Shown in pieces: positions 60,060 through 64,000 of a stretch of 64,000 nt of DNA. This stretch comes from Hydra vulgaris. Its lineage: Eukaryota; Cnidaria; Hydrozoa; Anthoathecata; Hydridae. Made by a program: the position numbers and the translations under genes. The stretch's first letter is position 1, and each line of letters starts with the position of its first letter. The notes beneath the pieces were generated by a model that did not search any database, was not told where the DNA came from, and saw only the letters and a program-made list of their open reading frames with translations. The stretch is from positions 21,715,001 through 21,779,000 of the forward strand of contig NC_088931.1 of assembly GCF_038396675.1 (NCBI RefSeq), given 5' to 3'.

Positions 60060-60391
60060 TTTTGTATATTGCATTTTAACCGCTTATTGTATAAAACCCA
60101 GGAATCACGTTAAGATTTTCATAAATTTGGATTGACGATTTTATTCCAATATTAAAATTAGCTACAGCGTCGTAGACACCAAACTTTAGCACTGTAATGG
60201 TGGCAAATTTTGTTTTCGGTATACAATTCCAAATTTTTCCATTAAAGGATTCATTTGTACTTTGTGTTTTGCCGTGAAGACATTTTTAAGCTCATCTTCT
60301 TAAGTGAGATCCTCAAAAACAGCTCTGATCTTGTATGCAACTTCTAAGGGAAGGCCAGGGCCTGGCTTTGTTTCTGTTGAATTTACATCAA
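60060..60391 (-). pseudogene. Mutator-like transposase C-terminal fragment
   Basis: The minus strand, directly continuing the integrase frame, gives LPLEVAYKIRAVFEDL and, across a stop and a frame change, CLHGKTQSTNESFNGKIWNC, TVLKFGVYDAVANFNIGIKS and YENLNVIPGFYTISG. The sequence of a CLHGKTQ block, an NES-N-IW block and an AV-FN-G block is the C-terminal signature of a Mutator-like transposase family found in many animal genomes (my recollection of the family, not a search). The catalytic front part is absent. Confidence 0.55.
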
Positions 60392-60790
60392 CTACTTGCA
60401 CCCTTTAATATGCTTATTATAAATTTCTAAGCCTTTATCCACCCACATTTTTTGACACTTTCTTTTTTTAAATCCTTTGGATCCATGTAAATTTGAAGAA
60501 TTTTTAAAGATTTTATTTAAAGCATTAGCAACATCAACTCCAGTTTTACTTTTCAATGGAACGATCCATCCATACTTAGAAAAAACATCTATCACCATTA
60601 ATAAGTATTTTATACCGTCATTGAATTTGGAGAAAGATTGCATGTCAACTAAATCAGCAGCCCATATTTCATCAATTCCATTTACAATCACTTTTCTTTT
60701 TCTGAAATGTTTTACAACGGGTCTATGAAGTTCGTTTGCAAGTTTGTCAGTCCATTTCGGATCCATAAGAATTAAATCCTTTGGATCCAT
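60392..60790 (-). pseudogene. Retroviral-type integrase (Maverick/adintovirus), truncated
   Basis: 132 codons starting MDPKDLILMD. The catalytic core begins at DEIWAADLVDMQSF, with the first acid in AADLVDM, then VIDVFSKYGWIVPLKSKTGV and the second acid in MWVDKGLEIYNK (about residue 118). The frame stops 14 residues after that acid (KHIKGCK), so the catalytic glutamate and the C-terminal domain are missing. The last codons abut the Mutator-like fragment. In Mavericks this enzyme inserts the viral genome into the host. Here it cannot be active. Confidence 0.8.
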
Positions 60791-60897
60791 ATGAATTAAT
60801 TTTTTATCCTCTTCTTTTTTACTGATCGTTTGTAGTTTTTTTGAGTAGTTTCAACACCCAATTCATATGGGTCTGAAAGACCTAACCCAAACTTTGC

Positions 60898-61380
60898 TTA
60901 AGATGATATAATAGGTTTTATAATACCTCGTTCAATTCTTTCACGTATTGTTGGATTTTTTATAGCACCCATTTCTTCAATCATAATTTTATCAACTAAA
61001 TTTCTTTTTGCGGTATCATTGAGGTATTTATAAGCAAGATCGTGATGGTAAGCTGCATTATCAACTCTATCTATAGGTTTAGTCCATTCTTTATATGCGT
61101 AAGTAGAAGTTAATCGTTCATCTAAATCAGTGCCAGGACCTGCAAAGTTCATTCCCGGTAAATGCATTTCACCTGAAAACTTTGACCATGGTAGTTTTAT
61201 TTTACGTGTTGCTGAATTAAACAAACTCACTAAATCTCCTCCCTTTTTTGATGATACAAATTGAGTTTTTAATTTTCCACAAATAGCGCAAGTTCCACGT
61301 TGCATATTTCTATTGTTTTTACTCACAACATTTTGCAAGTTTAGTGTATTTGTTTTGTTTCTACATTTAACGCAGTACAT
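60898..61380 (-). CDS. Zinc-ribbon plus phospholipase-A2-like virion protein
   Basis: 160 codons. Residues 3-43 have two CxxC pairs (YCVKC and CAICG), a zinc ribbon. The middle is FVSSKKGGDLVSLFNSATRK. Then comes the PLA2-like part with the calcium-loop type GPGTDLDERL and the catalytic His-Asp in DNAAYHHDLAYKYL, as in parvovirus VP1-type PLA2. Such domains help particles leave endosomes, and adintovirus-like elements carry a comparable protein. A TAA ends the frame after KPIISS, but the same frame continues with FGLGL and a lysine-rich tail to about 60803, so the stop may be premature. Divergent from the ATPase gene, with a shared 55-bp promoter region. Confidence 0.75.
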   Translation of the reverse strand: MYCVKCRNKTNTLNLQNVVSKNNRNMQRGTCAICGKLKTQFVSSKKGGDLVSLFNSATRKIKLPWSKFSGEMHLPGMNFAGPGTDLDERLTSTYAYKEWTKPIDRVDNAAYHHDLAYKYLNDTAKRNLVDKIMIEEMGAIKNPTIRERIERGIIKPIISS

Positions 61381-61435
61381 TTTTTATATATATAAACATT
61401 TTTTTATATAAAAAATTAAAATCTTGTATATAAAA
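61381..61435. promoter_or_regulatory. Divergent promoter with TATATAAAA boxes
   Basis: The 55 bp between two start codons contains TATATATAAA on the minus side, right before the PLA2-protein ATG, and GTATATAAAA on the plus side, ending at the ATPase ATG (61436). The same box precedes the genes at 62242 and 62987. The tight placement identifies the start codons. Confidence 0.6.
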
Positions 61436-62212
61436 ATGGACATTGAACGTTTGTCATTGAATGAAAATGAAAATAAGCGAAATAATAGTAAAATGTTACC
61501 AAAAAGTATAAGAGGAATTATTGTTGGAAAGTCGTGTTGTGGAAAAACTAATTTATTATTAAATCCACTTTTAAGACCTGGTTGGTTAGATTATAATAAT
61601 TTACAAGTTTTTGGAAAGTCTCTTTTTCAACTAGAATACAAATTATTAAAAAGATCTTTTGAAGAAAAATTACCAAAAGAAGTTAATCTTAATCTATTTA
61701 GGTTTTACGATGAAATGCAAAAATCAAATGCAAATCCAAATTTTGTAATTGAAGAAGTTTCAAAAACTTTGAAAGATAAAGCAGATATGGAGGGTAAGTT
61801 TTTTGAAACAGATGAAGATGTACCAAATCCTGAGGATCTTGATATTAACAAGAATAATTTGATGATATTTGATGATCTACAGTTAACAAAGGAAAATAAG
61901 TGTGAAAAATATTATACAAGAGGAAGGAATAGTAATGTAGATTGTTTCTATCTTGCACAAAATTATTTTGAGTTACCTAGGAGAACTATACGAGAAAATT
62001 CAAATTTCATATGTTTATTTCCTCAAGATTCAAAGAGTTTAAATCACATTTATTATGATCATGTTTCAAGTGATATGACAAGAGATGAGTTTAAAGATTT
62101 TTGTAATAAAGCTTGGTCAGAACCTCATGGATTTGTTGCTATAGATTTATCTTCTAAAAAAGATAATGGAAAATATAGAAGTGGATTAGATAATTTTTAT
62201 TTTCCATCTTAA
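61436..62212 (+). CDS. Packaging ATPase, FtsK/HerA type (Maverick/adintovirus)
   Basis: 258 codons from ATG 61436. The in-frame TTG 12 bases upstream lies inside the TATA-like box and is not used as the start here. Walker A is IIVGKSCCGKTNLL (about residues 30-43). Walker B is LMIFDDLQL (about 139-147). Next comes a sensor-like YTRGRNSNVDCFYLAQNYFE. These fit the viral A32/FtsK-HerA ATPases that drive genome packaging into capsids. The frame is intact with no stops, in contrast to the neighbours, so it is either young or recently lost constraint. Gap to the next gene is 29 bp. Confidence 0.85.
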   Translation: MDIERLSLNENENKRNNSKMLPKSIRGIIVGKSCCGKTNLLLNPLLRPGWLDYNNLQVFGKSLFQLEYKLLKRSFEEKLPKEVNLNLFRFYDEMQKSNANPNFVIEEVSKTLKDKADMEGKFFETDEDVPNPEDLDINKNNLMIFDDLQLTKENKCEKYYTRGRNSNVDCFYLAQNYFELPRRTIRENSNFICLFPQDSKSLNHIYYDHVSSDMTRDEFKDFCNKAWSEPHGFVAIDLSSKKDNGKYRSGLDNFYFPS

Positions 62213-62241
62213 GTTTAAAATAATTTTTTTGTATATAAAAA

Positions 62242-62954
62242 ATGTATATAATATTGAATGATAAAAGTAGTCATATAAAAGAGAAGTTTGCTGCTATTAT
62301 ACAACTAAGTGAAGATAAAGATTATGAAATGGTATTAGTTGGTCTTCATACATTCTACAGTTTTCCAAGTGTTGATTCTTCAAATAACAATTTTAGATAT
62401 AGTTCAGATAACGGAGCGACTTGGATAGATATAAACATTTTAGAAGGTAGTTATGAGATTGATGATATAAATAAGTATATTGTGGAAAAAATTATTGAAA
62501 ATAGTAAAACTATTAATGGAGTTGAAACTAGTATTATATTTTCAGCAGATAATAACACATTGAAAACAACTTTAAATATTGAAGCTGGTTATAAAGTTGA
62601 TCTTACACCTATAAATTCAATTAGATCTATTCTTGGTTTTAACAGTCAAGTATATTCAACTGGATCTCATGAATCAGATAATATAGTAAACATTTTAAGT
62701 ATTAATAGTATAAGTGTAACAAATGATATAATACCATCATCCTATGTAAATAAAACAACATTATATATTCATTTTCCCCAAGTGTTGGTCCTGGATATAA
62801 AATTATTTAAGAACCATTAAACTTAATTTACTGACCAATAACACTAAAAACAATTTCAAAGATGGAGACTAAATTGGTTGATCAAGATAGAAATCTGATA
62901 AATTTACGAGGTGAAAAATTAGCTATTAGATTTCATATAAGAGAAAAAAAATAA
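62242..62954 (+). pseudogene. Penton-like minor capsid protein, frameshifted
   Basis: The ATG at 62242 follows GTATATAAAAA. The first 192 codons are open: MYIILNDKSSHIKEKF, MVLVGLHTFYSFPSVDS, GSYEIDDINKYIVEKII, NSIRSILGFNSQVY and VNILSINSISVTND. After about 62775 the natural continuation is out of frame and contains a stop. It is recognisable to about 62954 by FHIRE-type text near the end. This order matches the penton-type protein of Maverick/adintovirus elements (family knowledge, not a search). Length would fit a small single-jelly-roll protein. Confidence 0.65.
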
Positions 62955-62986
62955 TCTATTTTTTTTATAATGCATATAAAAACAAA

Positions 62987-63497
62987 ATGAGTAAATATAC
63001 TAATATTAAAGTAAATCTTTCACAAAACCAAATAGAAAAAATTAAAAATGCAATTAAGTGTGGTATTAGAGTATTAAGTTATCACATTCAGATTTAAATG
63101 GTGAGCATGTATTAGCTGTAACAACAACACAATTGAATAAAATTACAAAAGCATATGAAAAAGGTACTGGTGTATCAATTACTTTAAGTAAAGCACAATT
63201 AGTACACAGTTCTAAAATAGAGTACACAGTTCTAAAATAGAGAATAGAGCAGCCAGATCAACTTTGATTAATAAAATTGCTGGAAATGGTATTGTGTACA
63301 TGAAAAAGAATGGACAAGGAGTTAAATTAACATGTGTAGGATCTGGTTTATAATTGAAACCATGGAGTAAAGGAAGTTTTGTAGGTGATGGTCTGTACTT
63401 ACGTGCTGAAAATTGTTATACTCCCACAGGTTTAGGTTTATTATTAGGACCAAATTCTCCATTTGCTAATATTCCATTTTTGAATATGATTTTGTAA
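62987..63497 (+). pseudogene. Adenovirus-pX-like core protein, broken
   Basis: ATG at 62987 after CATATAAAAACAAA. Frames in order: YTNIKVNLSQNQIEKIKNAI, LAVTTTQLNKITKAYEKGTG, VSITLSKAQLVHSSKIE, then NKIAGNGIVYMKKNGQG and, after stops, GLGLLLGPNSPFANIPFLNM to 63497. There are several stops and frame changes, including a 20-bp tandem duplication (63201-63240). The Gly- and hydrophobic-rich end resembles the core/pX-type protein of adintovirus-like elements. That assignment rests on my memory of the family and on gene order. Confidence 0.5.
63201..63240. repeat. 20-bp tandem duplication in the broken core gene
   Basis: AGTACACAGTTCTAAAATAG occurs twice in direct succession and introduces in-frame stops. 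It is a recent replication-slip type lesion. Confidence 0.95.
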
Positions 63498-63539
63498 AAA
63501 CTCAATATAAAAATTATAATAAAATTTATAAATAATAAA

Positions 63540-63896
63540 ATGTCAAATAGCATGCCAGTGCATAAATTTATAAACAAATATAAAAAACCCGAACTATTTC
63601 CTATAGTTTTTAAACCACATAAAAATTTACCAGCAATATTAATAAATGGAAGATATGATGTATTTGCGCAACAAGACATTAATATAAAATTTTTATCACA
63701 GCAAAATGTTGTTTTAAATTTTGGCTTATTTGTAAGAAAAGGTGTTGCATTAGTTTCATTAAAACATGAACTTAGATTAAAAATGTTAAGTTTACAAGAT
63801 TGTGTAATAGCAGAGTCTGTTGATGATATTATAGTAACAATTGTAAATAATTCTTATTCTGATGTGTTAATAAAAAAAGAAGATTTTTTCTGTTAA
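63540..63896 (+). CDS. dUTPase-fold-like protein
   Basis: 118 codons, intact. The pattern VVLNFGLFVRKGVALVSLKH, then CVIAESVDDIIVTIVNNSYS and DVLIKKEDFF, resembles the beta-rich order of trimeric dUTPase-like proteins (a D-x-x-I-V-x-x-V-N-N stretch followed by a K-K-x-D-x-F end). The catalytic motifs are not clearly present, so an enzymatic role is doubtful and a structural or accessory virion role is possible. It starts 43 bp after the core gene end. Fold assignment by eye, moderate to low. Confidence 0.4.
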   Translation: MSNSMPVHKFINKYKKPELFPIVFKPHKNLPAILINGRYDVFAQQDINIKFLSQQNVVLNFGLFVRKGVALVSLKHELRLKMLSLQDCVIAESVDDIIVTIVNNSYSDVLIKKEDFFC

Positions 63897-63931
63897 TCTA
63901 TTGTGTTAATTTTTATTTTTTTTTATTAAAA

Positions 63932-64000
63932 ATGAAATACAATAATAAAATGTACAATAACATTTATTCAACTCTTTCTAATGTACCTGAAGAAAAATCT
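63932..64000 (+). CDS. Start of next viral gene (possible major capsid)
   Basis: ATG at 63932 opens 23 codons to the window edge (MKYNNKMYNNIYSTLSNVPE and three more). The A+T-rich leader ends TATTAAAA. Position after the minor capsid genes would suit the major capsid protein, but the sequence seen is too short to say. Confidence 0.35.
   Translation, partial: MKYNNKMYNNIYSTLSNVPEEKS

Noticed and set aside
61424-61435. TTG start 12 bases upstream for the packaging ATPase
   Set aside because: It would lie inside the TATATAAAA box. The ATG at 61436 fits the box-to-start spacing of the neighbouring genes.

Overview
This window is a strongly AT-rich stretch of an animal genome, built almost entirely of transposable elements in successive layers. 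The mix is non-LTR retrotransposons of CR1/L2 type, hAT, Tc1/mariner, a Penelope-like element, tRNA-derived SINEs, long (TA)n runs and a Maverick/adintovirus-like insertion. Together with one tiny-exon lysine-rich gene, this fits a Hydra-like cnidarian. The organism is an inference, and no rRNA or conserved host housekeeping gene is present to confirm it.

Layout. From 1 to 6.6 kb: sparse AT-rich DNA with a LINE 3' fragment, a tandem array, a foldback element and a hAT remnant (4256-5523) carrying a SINE. From 6.6 to 11.5 kb: an almost full-length LINE on the minus strand (ORF1 and broken ORF2), with a foldback MITE in the ORF1/ORF2 spacer. From 11.8 to 13.1 kb: a bounded Tc1/mariner element with perfect 27-bp TIRs. 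From 13.1 to 25.2 kb: LINE copies in both orientations. One of them (about 14.0-20.0 kb) is split by a 2.3-kb element with long TIRs that itself contains a second TIR-bounded element. From 25.6 to 34.8 kb: fragments of a second LINE family, a broken hAT transposase, a TIR element and a SINE. From 36.9 to 44.1 kb: LINE fragments, and a Penelope-like element split by a LINE whose junctions can be read to the base. From 44 to 52 kb: mostly non-coding AT-rich DNA, holding the best host-gene candidate, a three-exon gene at 50907-51311 for a 39-residue lysine-rich protein. From 52264 to 55532: a hAT element with an exact 8-bp target-site duplication. From 56 to 60.4 kb: LINE, microsatellite, SINE and transposase debris.

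From 60.39 kb to the window end lies the left part of a Maverick/Polinton (adintovirus-like) element. It holds a truncated retroviral-type integrase, a zinc-ribbon plus phospholipase-A2-like protein, an FtsK/HerA-type packaging ATPase, a penton-like minor capsid protein (frameshifted), a broken core-type protein, a dUTPase-fold-like protein and the first 23 codons of another gene. Several of these genes have a TATATAAAA box directly against the start codon. The ATPase is intact while neighbours are broken, so the insertion looks decayed but not very old.

The other main observation is that the tail of the SINE family and the 3' UTRs of the LINEs share one stem-loop-like module. This suggests that the SINEs are copied by those LINEs.
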